This document shows positions 1 to 6,968 of a stretch of 10,929 bases of DNA, one piece after another (within the stretch, counting starts at the first letter, position 1; every line of letters begins with the position of its first letter). Source of the DNA: Spirochaetota bacterium (GTDB lineage Bacteria > Spirochaetota > Spirochaetia > DSM-27196 > PWMO01); contig JAAAOR010000049.1 in the NCBI GenBank assembly GCA_009908735.1, positions 1 through 10,929 on the forward strand, in the 5' to 3' direction. The notes beneath the pieces are model-generated. The model saw only the letters and a list, made by a program, of their open reading frames with translations, was not told the origin of the DNA and searched no databases. A program made the translations under genes and the position numbers.

Positions 1-488
1 ACCCCGTGTGTCCAGGCGCTATAGTGAAAAGGGAACGTCCGGTTCTCATCCCACGCGGCACTTCCACCGATCAGGCGCTTGACGGCATCTATCGCTGCTT
101 CGCTGACCTCTTCACCGGCCCGCACCCGCCTCAGAAGATGCTCGAGGGAGTCGAAAACGACGCCGCGCCGCGATAGCTCACCCGACAGCGCTAAGCCGGT
201 ACAGGAGGGCCCGTCGAACTCGATACGTCCCGCCACGCCATCCGGCAGATCGCCGGCCGGTGCCTCGGCGTGGAGAGCGCCCGCGAACTCGTAAGAGTCG
301 AAATCGTAGTTGCCGATATCGGAACGACGCCACTCCTCGTCCTGGGGCGTGGGCCACTCCATGCGGGAGAAATTGTCGAGAGCCGCCCGCCGGATGTCGA
401 GCATCCAGGCAGGCTCGTCCCGCGTTTCTATAAACTTGTGTATGTCGCCGGTACCCGTGAAGGCCGGCGCTACGCCACTTGAGTCCAT
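1..488 (-). CDS. sufD: SufD, Fe-S cluster scaffold subunit (N-terminal part, cut by window edge)
   Basis: Scaffold partner of SufB and SufC in the SufBC2D complex, which assembles Fe-S clusters in the cytoplasm. The reading frame is open from the ATG at 488 to the window edge (162 codons), so only the N-terminal helical region is seen and the beta-helix core with its functional His lies outside. Identity rests on three points: position directly after sufB, the residues DEEWRRSDIGNYDF (about 50-63), which resemble the conserved W-R-x-T/S-D-I segment of SufD N-termini, and the FPFHYSAW-type sequence near the edge. The start lies 21 bases after the sufB stop, with GGAAAGGA about 12 bases before the ATG, so it is probably translated from the suf mRNA. 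Other cysteine-desulfurase partner genes (sufS, sufU) may follow off the window, but this is inference. Confidence 0.85.
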   Translation of the reverse strand, partial: MDSSGVAPAFTGTGDIHKFIETRDEPAWMLDIRRAALDNFSRMEWPTPQDEEWRRSDIGNYDFDSYEFAGALHAEAPAGDLPDGVAGRIEFDGPSCTGLALSGELSRRGVVFDSLEHLLRRVRAGEEVSEAAIDAVKRLIGGSAAWDENRTFPFHYSAWTHG

Positions 489-509
489 AATTTACTCAGG
501 TCCTTTCCG

Positions 510-1913
510 TTACCCGACCGAGCCTTCCATCTCGAGCTCGATGAGTCGGTTCAATTCAACAGCGTACTCCATGGGCAACTGCTTCACAAGCGGCTCGAGA
601 AAGCCGTTGACGATCATCATCGAGGCCTCGCTCTCGTCGAAGCCGCGGCTCATCAGATAAAAGAGCTGCTCCTCGGAGATCTTCGAGACCTTGGCTTCGT
701 GCTCGATGGTGACATCGTCGGACTTGATATCCATGTAGGGATAGGTGTTGCTCGTGGAGTCCTGATCGAGAAGTAGTGCATCGCAGACCACATGCGAGCG
801 GGCCTTTTCCACATCCTCTTCGACCTTGATCTGACCGCGATAGCTCGCCGTGCCGCCGTCCTTGCTGATGGACTTGGAGGTGATGACCGAGCTCGTGTTG
901 TTGGCCGCATGCACGATCTTCCCCCCGGCATCTTGCTCTTGGCCCGTACCGGCAAATGCGATCGAAAGCACCTCACCGTGAGCCCCCTCGCCCATGAGCA
1001 TCACCGAGGGATACTTCATGGTGCGCTTGCTTCCAATGTTGCCGTCGACCCACTCAACGGTTGCATTTTCGTACGCGACCGCTCGCTTAGTGACGAGGTT
1101 GTAGACGTTACTCGACCAGTTCTGGATGGTTGTATAGCGCACCCGCGCGTTCGGCATGGCGATGATCTCGACAACCGCCGAGTGTAGAGAATCGGTCGTG
1201 TAAATGGGTGCGGTACATCCCTCGACATAGTGCACGAAGGCGCCTTCGTCCGCGATTATGAGCGTGCGCTCGAACTGCCCGAAGTTCTGGGAGTTGATGC
1301 GGAAGTAGGCCTGCAGAGGGATATCCACCTCGACACCGGGCGGAACGTAGATAAAGCTGCCCCCCGACCACACGGCGCTGTTGAGCGCTGCAAACTTGTT
1401 GTCGTTGTAGGGAATGACCGTGCCGAAGTACTTCTGCACGATCTCAGGATACTCACGAACCGCGGTCTCCGGATCGCTGAAGATGACGCCCTTGTCCTCG
1501 AGTCGCTTCTGGATGTTGTGATAAACCACTTCCGAGTCGTACTGCGCGCCGACACCGGCGAGGTAGTTCTTTTCCGCCTCGGGGATACCGATTCGATCGA
1601 AGGTTTCCCTGATGTCGGCAGGGACATCTTCCCAGTTTCGACTCTGCTTGTCCGAGGGCTTTATGTAGTAGAAGATGTCGTCGAAGTCGATGTCGGAGAG
1701 ATCCGCACCCCAGTTGGGCATGGGTCTCGCTCGGAATGCCTCGAGCGACTGCAGTCGGAAGCGCCGCATCCAGTCGGGCTCACCCTTGTGATCGGAGATT
1801 GCGTGAACAATCTCCTCATCGATACCCTTCCTCGACTTGAATACCGACGAGTCGGGGTAATGAAATCCATATTTATAGTCGCTAATATCAACTGCCTGTG
1901 GCTGGCTGCTCAT
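510..1913 (-). CDS. sufB: SufB, Fe-S cluster assembly scaffold protein
   Basis: Core scaffold of the SufBC2D complex; it receives sulfur and builds the nascent Fe-S cluster. The protein is 467 residues, normal for the family. The C-terminal core is very well conserved. Cys377 (in HVVCDALLL) and Glu406 (in [10 protein letters not shown]) match the cluster-assembly Cys405 and Glu434 of E. coli SufB with the same 29-residue spacing. The C-terminus ends in the typical EMEGSVG. The start chosen is the ATG at 1913, because AGGAGG sits 6 bases upstream; a TTG at 1928 in the same frame would overlap that ribosome binding site. With this start sufB overlaps the end of sufC by 26 bases, which suggests translational coupling of scaffold and ATPase subunits. 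The overlap is read directly; the coupling is inferred. Confidence 0.97.
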   Translation of the reverse strand: MSSQPQAVDISDYKYGFHYPDSSVFKSRKGIDEEIVHAISDHKGEPDWMRRFRLQSLEAFRARPMPNWGADLSDIDFDDIFYYIKPSDKQSRNWEDVPADIRETFDRIGIPEAEKNYLAGVGAQYDSEVVYHNIQKRLEDKGVIFSDPETAVREYPEIVQKYFGTVIPYNDNKFAALNSAVWSGGSFIYVPPGVEVDIPLQAYFRINSQNFGQFERTLIIADEGAFVHYVEGCTAPIYTTDSLHSAVVEIIAMPNARVRYTTIQNWSSNVYNLVTKRAVAYENATVEWVDGNIGSKRTMKYPSVMLMGEGAHGEVLSIAFAGTGQEQDAGGKIVHAANNTSSVITSKSISKDGGTASYRGQIKVEEDVEKARSHVVCDALLLDQDSTSNTYPYMDIKSDDVTIEHEAKVSKISEEQLFYLMSRGFDESEASMMIVNGFLEPLVKQLPMEYAVELNRLIELEMEGSVG

Positions 1914-2670
1914 TTGCTTCCTCCTCAATTCCGTATTCTTGTTTTACCCACTCGTAGCCTTTCTCTTCGAGAGTTTCTACCAGGTTCTTTCCACCGGAGG
2001 TAATAATGCGGCCATGGTACATGATGTGCACGTAGTCGGGCTTAATGTAGTTCAGGATTCTCTGATAGTGCGTGATGATAAGCGCCCCAAAGTTCTCGCC
2101 GCGCATCTTGTTGACGCCGTTCGACACGACTTTGAGCGCGTCGATATCGAGGCCGGAGTCGGTTTCGTCGAGTATGGCAAACTCGGGCGCGAGCATGAGA
2201 AGCTGGAGGATCTCCATCCGCTTCTTTTCGCCGCCTGAGAAGCCCTCGTTGAGATACCGATTGATGAACTTCTGATCTATCTCCATGTACGCCATCATCT
2301 CGCGCATGCGCTTTATGAACTGCTTTCCCTTGAGTCCTTCCTCGCCGTAGCGGATCTCTGCCGCCCGTTTGAGGAATCGCCCGACGGTGACGCCGGCGAT
2401 TTCCACCGGGTACTGAAACGCCATGAACAGTCCCAGCCGAGCCCGCTCGTGCGGCTCGAGCTCCAGGATGTTTTGACCGTTGACGAGCACCTCACCCCCG
2501 GTGACTTCGTAGCTCGGGTGGCCAAACACCACGTTGGTCAGCGTGCTCTTGCCGGAGCCGTTTGGCCCCATCAGCGCATGGATCTCACCCGCGTTGAGGG
2601 TCAAATCCACCCCTTTGAGTATTGGCGTGCCTTCGATGGCTGCCTGAAGATTCTTTATCTGAAGTTCCAT
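1888..2670 (-). CDS. sufC: SufC, ABC-type ATPase of the Suf Fe-S assembly complex
   Basis: Cytoplasmic ABC ATPase that binds SufB and SufD and drives the conformational change needed for cluster assembly; it is not a transporter subunit. All ABC motifs are visible in 260 residues: Walker [10 protein letters not shown] (35-43), Q-loop Gln86, signature FSGGEKKR (144-151), Walker B ending [10 protein letters not shown] (166-175) with catalytic Glu169, and the switch His201 (ITHYQRIL). The SGGEKKR and ETDSGLD sequences are typical of SufC rather than of importers or exporters. The ATG at 2670 has GGAGGA 6 bases upstream. It starts 33 bases after the stop of the DUF59 gene and its end overlaps sufB, so it is the second gene of one operon. 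Confidence 0.97.
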   Translation of the reverse strand: MELQIKNLQAAIEGTPILKGVDLTLNAGEIHALMGPNGSGKSTLTNVVFGHPSYEVTGGEVLVNGQNILELEPHERARLGLFMAFQYPVEIAGVTVGRFLKRAAEIRYGEEGLKGKQFIKRMREMMAYMEIDQKFINRYLNEGFSGGEKKRMEILQLLMLAPEFAILDETDSGLDIDALKVVSNGVNKMRGENFGALIITHYQRILNYIKPDYVHIMYHGRIITSGGKNLVETLEEKGYEWVKQEYGIEEEANEQPATGS

Positions 2671-2703
2671 TCAGCTTCCTCCGCTATCGTGCGTAACAGT
2701 CAA

Positions 2704-3006
2704 TTAGATGGGCAATCCGAGATCGAGCTTTGCCTCTTCGCTCATGAACTCAACGCTCCAGGGCGGATCCCATACCAGGTTGGTATTCACCGTCTCTACA
2801 GCCATTGCGTCGCTCACGACCTGCTTAATGTCGTTTGTTATCATGTCCCCCAGCGGGCAGCCGGGCGAGGTCAATGTAAACTCAACCTCTACTGCGTCGT
2901 CTTTGACTTCCACGTTATATACTAGACCCAGATCGACAATGTTCAAGCCGATCTCCGGGTCGATCACCTTTTTGAGAGCCTCGAGGACTTCGCCTTTAGA
3001 CGCCAT
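2704..3006 (-). CDS. DUF59/MIP18-family Fe-S cluster assembly factor (SufT-like)
   Basis: Small protein of the MIP18/DUF59 family, whose members help mature Fe-S proteins and often stand beside suf genes. With the start at 3006 it has 100 residues. The family core is clear: VIDPEIGLNIVDLGLVY (14-30), then TSPGCPLGD (46-54) with the conserved Cys50, and a WDPPW element (79-83) near the end. ATG 3006 is chosen over ATG 3030 and TTG 3039, because those two lie in or upstream of the promoter -10 box and would not be transcribed; GGGGGGAGG also stands just before 3006. It is the first gene of the suf operon. It is shorter than proteobacterial SufT (roughly 180 residues) and could equally be called a PaaD-like protein, so no symbol is given. 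Confidence 0.92.
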   Translation of the reverse strand: MASKGEVLEALKKVIDPEIGLNIVDLGLVYNVEVKDDAVEVEFTLTSPGCPLGDMITNDIKQVVSDAMAVETVNTNLVWDPPWSVEFMSEEAKLDLGLPI

Positions 3007-3028
3007 TTCCTCCCCCCGTAATATGAGC

Positions 3029-3057
3029 ATAGTACTCAAGAATAGCTATCAGGTCAA
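3029..3057 (-). promoter_or_regulatory. Sigma70-type promoter of the suf operon
   Basis: On the minus strand, -35 TTGACC (3057-3052) and -10 TACTAT (3034-3029) are separated by exactly 17 bases. The predicted transcript begins near 3021-3022 and leaves a leader of about 15 bases before the ATG at 3006. The -35 matches the consensus in five of six positions and the -10 in four. I see no clear IscR-type palindrome over it. Confidence 0.65.
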
Positions 3058-3108
3058 GGCCGCCCGCTCGTGGACAGCCGCCCCGTTTCGTCGGTAATGT
3101 ACCAAGAA

Positions 3109-3747
3109 ATGAGCGAAACACCAAACCGAAGCGGCACGCTCCTCCTCCTCGCTCATCCCAATGAGCGAAGTCTCAATCATGGCATTGCGGCGGCCGCCGC
3201 CGAAGCAGTCCGTGCGGCGGGCGAGGAGCTTTTTTACCATGACCTCTACGACGAGGGCTTCGAGGCGGTACTCTCGAAGGAGGAAACGCTGCGACGGTTC
3301 AGCTTCGACGAGGCGGTGCAGGGCTACGCCGATGAGCTTCGTCGGGCCCGGCTTCTCGTCATCGTGCATCCCGACTGGTGGGGGCAGCCGCCGGCGATCC
3401 TCAAGGGGTGGCTCGACCGCGTTCTGCGACCGGGCGTCGCCTACGACTATCGCGGGGAGGAGTTCATGGACAAGCACCGCATCCCCCTTTTGACGGGAAT
3501 GCAGGCGCTGGTGTTCGCGACGAGCGATGCGCCGAAGCCGTCTGCCGAATCGCCGCTCGAACGCGTGTGGCGGGAAAACGTCTTCGAGTTCTGCGGCATC
3601 GCTGCCTCCGAGACCACCGTGTTCAATGAGGTGCGGGAAGCTTCCCACCGCACTCGAAAGCACTGGCTGGATTCAGTAGCGAAAACCGTTGCCCGCTACG
3701 CGGCACCGGGCCATGCAAACGGCGAAGGCAACGAGCCCCACTGGTAA
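3109..3747 (+). CDS. Flavodoxin-fold NAD(P)H oxidoreductase (quinone reductase / MdaB-KefF type)
   Basis: FMN- or FAD-dependent NAD(P)H:acceptor reductase of the NQO1/MdaB/KefF superfamily; such enzymes make two-electron reductions of quinones or similar compounds in the cytoplasm. With this start it has 212 residues. The diagnostic block is HPDWWGQPPAILKGWLDRVL (87-106) followed by RPGVAYDY (107-114), the flavin-binding and substrate-pocket signature of the family. The first strand GTLLLLAHPNERSLN (9-23) is the usual phosphate-binding start, and ATSDAP (137-142) takes the place of the common TTGG loop. The start is uncertain: ATG 3109, ATG 3097 and GTG 3070 are in frame and none has a good ribosome binding site. 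3109 best fits family N-termini. It runs divergently from suf and 45 bases before sixA. The exact substrate cannot be told from sequence. Confidence 0.88.
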   Translation: MSETPNRSGTLLLLAHPNERSLNHGIAAAAAEAVRAAGEELFYHDLYDEGFEAVLSKEETLRRFSFDEAVQGYADELRRARLLVIVHPDWWGQPPAILKGWLDRVLRPGVAYDYRGEEFMDKHRIPLLTGMQALVFATSDAPKPSAESPLERVWRENVFEFCGIAASETTVFNEVREASHRTRKHWLDSVAKTVARYAAPGHANGEGNEPHW

Positions 3748-3792
3748 CACCGCAAGCATAATCGATATATTAGGAGGCAGAGAGGAAACGGC

Positions 3793-4278
3793 ATGAAACG
3801 AGTCCTCGTGTATCGACACGCGAAGACCGAAAAGACGGGCGCCAATATGGCGGATTTCGTGAGGGAGCTCACCGACGAGGGCGAGCGACAGGCGAGAAGT
3901 ATGGGTCGCATCCTCGCGCGGCAGTTTCTCACGCCGCAGCTCGTCATCACCTCGGATGCGGTTCGCGCGGTGCAAACCGCCGAGCTCACGCGTGAGGAAG
4001 CCGCCTTCCCGGCGGACATCCGCGAGCGCGAGGAGCTCTACGGAGCCGACGCGGCGGACTACGTCGCGGTTCTCCGCGAGCAGGATGACGCCTACGACAC
4101 CCTGATGATTGTCGGGCACAATCCCGCGATCGAAGATCTCCTCGGCATGCTCTTGCAACGGGAAATTACCATGAAGACCGGATGGATAGCCGTGCTTGAG
4201 TTCAAAGTCTCGGCGTGGGAGGAGCTCGGCGACAGCACATCGGTGAGCATAGAGAAGATCCTGCACCCCGAATCCTAA
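3793..4278 (+). CDS. sixA: SixA-type phosphohistidine phosphatase (histidine phosphatase superfamily)
   Basis: Small phosphatase of the branch-1 histidine phosphatase superfamily; E. coli SixA removes phosphate from phosphohistidine in signalling or phosphotransfer proteins. The 161 residues have the catalytic RHAK motif at the N-terminus (Arg8, His9), SDAVRAVQTAE (54-64) with the second conserved Arg58, the acidic EELY element (80-83), and GHNP (108-111) with the second catalytic His109. The RHAK rather than RHG motif, the short length and the lack of an insert domain favour SixA over phosphoglycerate mutase. GAGGAA lies 6 bases before the ATG and GGAGG a little further up. It follows the oxidoreductase in the same direction and may be cotranscribed. 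Its protein substrate is unknown; the nearby ATPase/cNMP gene converges on it and is not in the same operon. Confidence 0.87.
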   Translation: MKRVLVYRHAKTEKTGANMADFVRELTDEGERQARSMGRILARQFLTPQLVITSDAVRAVQTAELTREEAAFPADIREREELYGADAADYVAVLREQDDAYDTLMIVGHNPAIEDLLGMLLQREITMKTGWIAVLEFKVSAWEELGDSTSVSIEKILHPES

Positions 4279-4296
4279 GAACCCCGATTCCTAAGA
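4265..4296 (+). repeat. Perfect-phase 16-bp tandem duplication at the sixA stop codon
   Basis: ACCCCGAATCCTAAGA (4265-4280) is followed at once by ACCCCGATTCCTAAGA (4281-4296), differing at one base. The first copy contains the last codons and TAA of sixA; the second lies beyond the stop. It looks like a local duplication and has no evident function. Confidence 0.8.
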
Positions 4297-4323
4297 CCGG
4301 CGCTACCGCGGGAATCCGGGTCG

Positions 4324-4356
4324 GGCCGCTGCAACCGGCAGTGCCGGCTGCAGCCC
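4324..4356. terminator. GC-rich hairpin between convergent genes, possible bidirectional terminator
   Basis: CTGCAACCGGC (4329-4339) pairs with GCCGGCTGCAG (4343-4353) over an AGT loop with one A-C mismatch, and outer GGG/CCC bases extend it. It stands between sixA (plus) and the gene ending at 4375 (minus). Neither strand shows a good U-run after the stem, so factor-independent termination is doubtful. Confidence 0.4.
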
Positions 4357-4374
4357 TCTATCCGAAATCAGAGC

Positions 4375-5679
4375 TCAGCCTGTGACGTGGTGCAGACGCG
4401 ACAGCCGTCGCGAGAGCAGACGCGCGAGAAAGAGTCCGTACTGCGGCCGCTCCTTAATCGCGTTTATAAAGCGCTTCTTGCTGATGGGGACAAGCGTGCC
4501 GGGCTGCGCCGCGCGAACAGTCGCTGAGCGCCGGTTGTTGAGCAAGAACGACATCTCCCCGAGAAACACATCCGCAGGCGTCAGGCGGCTTATCACATCG
4601 CCCTCGACGACGATGTCGAAGCTCCCCGAGACGATGTAGAAAAGGTGACTGGAGCGGTCGCCCTGGGAGAATACGACCTCCCCGGCGCCGAAAGAAACCT
4701 CTTCGGAGTCGTTGAAAAACTCCGGCATGCTCAGCTCTTCCTCGCGGCGGTGCTGGAGCTCGAAACTGACCTCGTTGCCTGCCTCGTTGAAACTAAGCGC
4801 CAAGAGATAGTGGGAGGCCATGAGGATGCCCCGCCCATGCATCTCGTCGAGCCCGTCGGCGCCCATGAGCGTCTGGAAGCTCCGCCAGTCAAAGCCCTCC
4901 CCCTCGTCGCGGATGGTGAAGCGCGAGCTGTCGGGGCGAATCCGGTAGCTCAAGTACACCTTCTTCCGCCCGATTTCCGGGTCGGCGTTGCGCTCGCGAA
5001 TGAGCGCAAGAGGATCACCACCATCGGACATGTGCCGAGACTTCTCCTCGAAGCTTATCCGGCAGTTTCCGTGTTCGACGGCGTTCATAAGGAGCTCCAT
5101 GAGCGCGACGTGAAACCGCTCTTTCTGCTCCTGGTCGACGAGCTTGGCGTTAAAGAGGAAGTTTGAAAGAAGGTTGGCATAGGTGGTCAGATCAAAAGGA
5201 TCGTTGTCGAGTACCAGGGTGCCCGAGACGTTCGCGTCCAGCAAGGCGTGGATATCGCGCTGGTAGAAAATGTGCTCATTGGCCTTGAGTATGCGCAGCA
5301 GACGGGGAAAGTAGGAGGCGAACCGCCCGATGGTAATCACCGCGAGGAGGTTGAGCTCGCGCAGATGGTCGGTGCGCACGCAGGAGACGTCGGGGTCGTA
5401 GACGAGCACGAGAGAACCCTGATGCAACCACGGGTCGTGGCTGACAGCATCAAGCACCCGATTGACGTCGAGCTCGGGGTCGCTGCAGTGCACGACGGTG
5501 AGCTCGGGAAACTCGTAGTTGAGATACTCGATGCTGTCTTCCGCCGTACTGAGAAACTCGGGCTCGAAGTAGGACTGGAAGTCGGCGCAACTTTCATCGA
5601 TAATCCCGTTGATGGAGGTCTCCGTCGAGATGACGGCGACACGCTTGGACTCAAAAGGATCGGATCCGTGAAAAGACAT
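4375..5679 (-). CDS. Signalling protein: pseudo-receiver, GHKL ATPase, cyclic-nucleotide-binding domain
   Basis: 434-residue cytoplasmic signalling protein of three parts. Residues about 12-135 resemble a receiver domain (strand RVAVIST at the start), but the expected phospho-acceptor position reads VVHCSDPELD (62-71), with His where Asp should be, so it looks unable to take up phosphate in the usual way. Residues about 165-310 form a GHKL/HATPase domain of the RsbW-like kind: N-box MELLMNAVEHGN (194-205) with Glu195 and Asn199, G1 box DEGEGFDW (258-265), G2 box MHGRGI (280-285), and an insert of some 35 residues after the N-box. Residues about 325-415 are a cAMP-receptor-type domain with the phosphate-binding cassette GEMSF (374-378) and RRSA (383-386), keeping the Glu and Arg that bind cyclic nucleotide. 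There is no His-acceptor domain and no DNA-binding domain. The ATG at 5679 has a weak AAAGAG site. Function beyond ATP and nucleotide binding is unknown. Confidence 0.85.
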   Translation of the reverse strand: MSFHGSDPFESKRVAVISTETSINGIIDESCADFQSYFEPEFLSTAEDSIEYLNYEFPELTVVHCSDPELDVNRVLDAVSHDPWLHQGSLVLVYDPDVSCVRTDHLRELNLLAVITIGRFASYFPRLLRILKANEHIFYQRDIHALLDANVSGTLVLDNDPFDLTTYANLLSNFLFNAKLVDQEQKERFHVALMELLMNAVEHGNCRISFEEKSRHMSDGGDPLALIRERNADPEIGRKKVYLSYRIRPDSSRFTIRDEGEGFDWRSFQTLMGADGLDEMHGRGILMASHYLLALSFNEAGNEVSFELQHRREEELSMPEFFNDSEEVSFGAGEVVFSQGDRSSHLFYIVSGSFDIVVEGDVISRLTPADVFLGEMSFLLNNRRSATVRAAQPGTLVPISKKRFINAIKERPQYGLFLARLLSRRLSRLHHVTG

Positions 5680-5826
5680 CAGATACTCTTTCTTATCAGC
5701 TTCGCGTTGGTTGCAATCGCCATTATCCTTGCTATCCTGCTCACTGTACAGGTGCGACGACTCAGCTACGAATCCTCGTCGGTGCGAATAACGAGCACCG
5801 TTCCCGCGGAGGGAATCCCGAGGTAA
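5668..5826 (+). CDS. Possible 52-residue single-span membrane protein
   Basis: A plus-strand frame from GTG 5668 to TAA 5826 encodes 52 residues: basic start VKRHQ, then one strongly hydrophobic span ILFLISFALVAIAIILAILL (about 6-25), then QVRRL and a polar tail. AAAAGGAT lies 8 bases before the GTG, a plausible ribosome binding site. It fills the gap between two minus-strand genes, overlapping the first 12 bases of the ATPase/cNMP gene and the last 61 bases of the 142-residue gene in antisense. The frame has no stop upstream for several hundred bases because it lies opposite the larger gene, so its openness proves little. The hydrophobic span falls mostly in the gap itself. I recognise no family. 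It may be real or chance. Confidence 0.33.
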   Translation: MKRHQILFLISFALVAIAIILAILLTVQVRRLSYESSSVRITSTVPAEGIPR

Positions 5827-6194
5827 AACAGGCCCTCACGCTGCGCGAGCGCCCACCTGATCGCCGCCGACTCCTCGCCGGGGGCCGCGGAGATCGTCTG
5901 CACCGGTGCCAAGCGGAAGGGCTGCAGCGCCTCGAGCGCCGTGCCTGTGTCCAGCACGCGGGGCGAGCCTTCGGCCGGGAATGCGGTGTAGACGTGGGCG
6001 ATGGTAAGCGATCGCTCGACGGTGAGGACGATCCTGCCTTCCGCGTCACGGAAGCGAGCGATATCAGCCTCGCGTTCCGCGGAAATCTCCATAGTGAGCT
6101 CGCTGTCCTCGAGAACGTCCACTGAGAAGGACGGGGCGTCGGGGGGGACGATCTCCAGCGTCAGGATCATTGCAAAGATCAACTCCAGCAGCAC
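5766..6194 (-). CDS. Conserved-looking protein of unknown function, 142 aa
   Basis: I do not recognise this protein. The codons are strongly GC-ending and it lies on the coding strand of its neighbours, which favours a real gene. The start is GTG 6194: GAGGG stands 6 bases upstream and an in-frame TGA lies 12 bases upstream, so it cannot begin earlier; TTG 6180 or the ATG near 6170 are later options. The N-terminus has a short hydrophobic stretch (MLLELIFAMILTLEIV) that could be a weak signal or anchor, followed by an acidic, beta-rich-looking domain without cysteines. The segment from about 99 (TISAAPGEE) to the end (LFYLGIPSAGTVLVIRTDED) alternates hydrophobic and polar residues as in a small beta-fold. 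It ends 87 bases before the ATPase/cNMP gene and may share its transcript. Confidence 0.6.
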   Translation of the reverse strand: MLLELIFAMILTLEIVPPDAPSFSVDVLEDSELTMEISAEREADIARFRDAEGRIVLTVERSLTIAHVYTAFPAEGSPRVLDTGTALEALQPFRLAPVQTISAAPGEESAAIRWALAQREGLFYLGIPSAGTVLVIRTDEDS

Positions 6195-6260
6195 GGCGTA
6201 CCCTCACTTGGAATTACTACGATAACACTACCCTCATTCCAGTTTATCGGCGGGGGCGAG

Positions 6261-6297
6261 GAAAAACAAAACGGCCTCCGCTCTAACACGGAGGCCG
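6261..6297 (-). terminator. Rho-independent terminator of hsp20
   Basis: On the minus strand a perfect 9-bp stem CGGCCTCCG/CGGAGGCCG (6297-6289 and 6280-6272) with an 8-base loop is followed by TTTTGTTTTTC (6271-6261). It lies 26 bases after the hsp20 stop. This separates hsp20 from the 142-residue gene downstream. Confidence 0.93.
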
Positions 6298-6323
6298 CAC
6301 ACCCATTCACGAGCGAGTATCGT

Positions 6324-6764
6324 CTACTCGCCCTTTATTTCGATCTGTCGGGGCTTTGCCTCCGGCAGCTTTTTGATGTCGAGGTAGAGAATGCCGCTCT
6401 TGAACCGTGCCTCGATAGTCGAGGGGTCGGCGTCCTTGGGCAGAACGAAGCTGCGGCGATACTCTCTTGCAGTCCGCTCACGGATGAGGTAGCGGGGCTT
6501 CTCCTCGCTCTCGCCTTGACTCTCCTCTCCGCGCGTCGCGGTAATGGTGAGAAGCTTGTCCTCCACGCGAACATCAACGTTGGATTCACTCATGCCGGGC
6601 AACTCCGCCTCGAGCACGTAGCCGTCCTCCTGCTCGGAGACGTTTACCACGGGCTGGCGAGTGTTCCAAACTGGAGCCTCATTGAACACCGCGTTGTAGA
6701 GGCGATCGAACTCGTTCTCTCGGGTGCTGTGACCGTTTGGCCGGGTGCTTACCATGTATCTCAT
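6324..6764 (-). CDS. Hsp20 / alpha-crystallin small heat-shock protein
   Basis: ATP-independent chaperone that holds unfolding proteins in oligomers in the cytoplasm until DnaK/ClpB refold them. The 146 residues comprise a short N-terminal arm (1-35), an alpha-crystallin domain from about 37 (QPVVNVSEQEDGYVLEAELP) to about 132, and a C-terminal tail. Family marks seen are ELPGMSESNVDVRVEDKLLTI (54-74, beta2-beta4), SFVLPKDADPSTIEARFKSG (105-124), the GILYLDIKK ending of the domain (124-132), and the oligomer-forming I-x-I motif IEI (141-143). Length is typical. ATG 6764 has GGAGG 7 bases upstream. It is a single-gene unit: its own terminator follows, and a sigma54-type promoter sequence precedes it with about 30 bases of leader. 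No CIRCE element (inverted TTAGCACTC) was seen. Confidence 0.95.
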   Translation of the reverse strand: MRYMVSTRPNGHSTRENEFDRLYNAVFNEAPVWNTRQPVVNVSEQEDGYVLEAELPGMSESNVDVRVEDKLLTITATRGEESQGESEEKPRYLIRERTAREYRRSFVLPKDADPSTIEARFKSGILYLDIKKLPEAKPRQIEIKGE

Positions 6765-6807
6765 TCTGTTGCCTCCTTACGTATCGTATTTCTTCACTAA
6801 TAAGGAA

Positions 6808-6822
6808 GCAATTTATGTGCCA
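6808..6822 (-). promoter_or_regulatory. Sigma54 (RpoN) -24/-12 promoter of hsp20
   Basis: The minus strand reads TTGGCACATAAATTGCTT across this site: TGGCAC, five bases, TTGC, followed by T. This matches every core position of the sigma54 consensus TGGCAC-N5-TTGCW with exact GG-to-GC spacing. Transcription would begin near 6796, about 30 bases before the hsp20 ATG. Two direct copies of TTCGAG (6888-6883 and 6867-6862), 21 bases apart start to start, lie upstream and could be an activator site, but this is weak. Confidence 0.72.
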
Positions 6823-6968
6823 AGTTCGGTAGGATGTAGGCCGGGCGCCCAATGCCGACACCTCGAACGCCTTGCCCTCATGCTCGAAGACGGAATAATA
6901 ATTATAAACCTTTTCAATGAATAGATTTATGGGAATAGGGTCGTCTGACTCGCGGACTTTCGATAGCC

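Noticed and set aside
1230..2003. Plus-strand open frame of 257 residues opposite sufB
   Set aside because: Lies opposite highly conserved SufB sequence and crosses into the sufC end; no recognisable domain.
3749..3771. TATATT (3766-3771) before sixA as a -10 box
   Set aside because: No acceptable -35 sequence at 16-18 bases, and the gene may be cotranscribed with the oxidoreductase.
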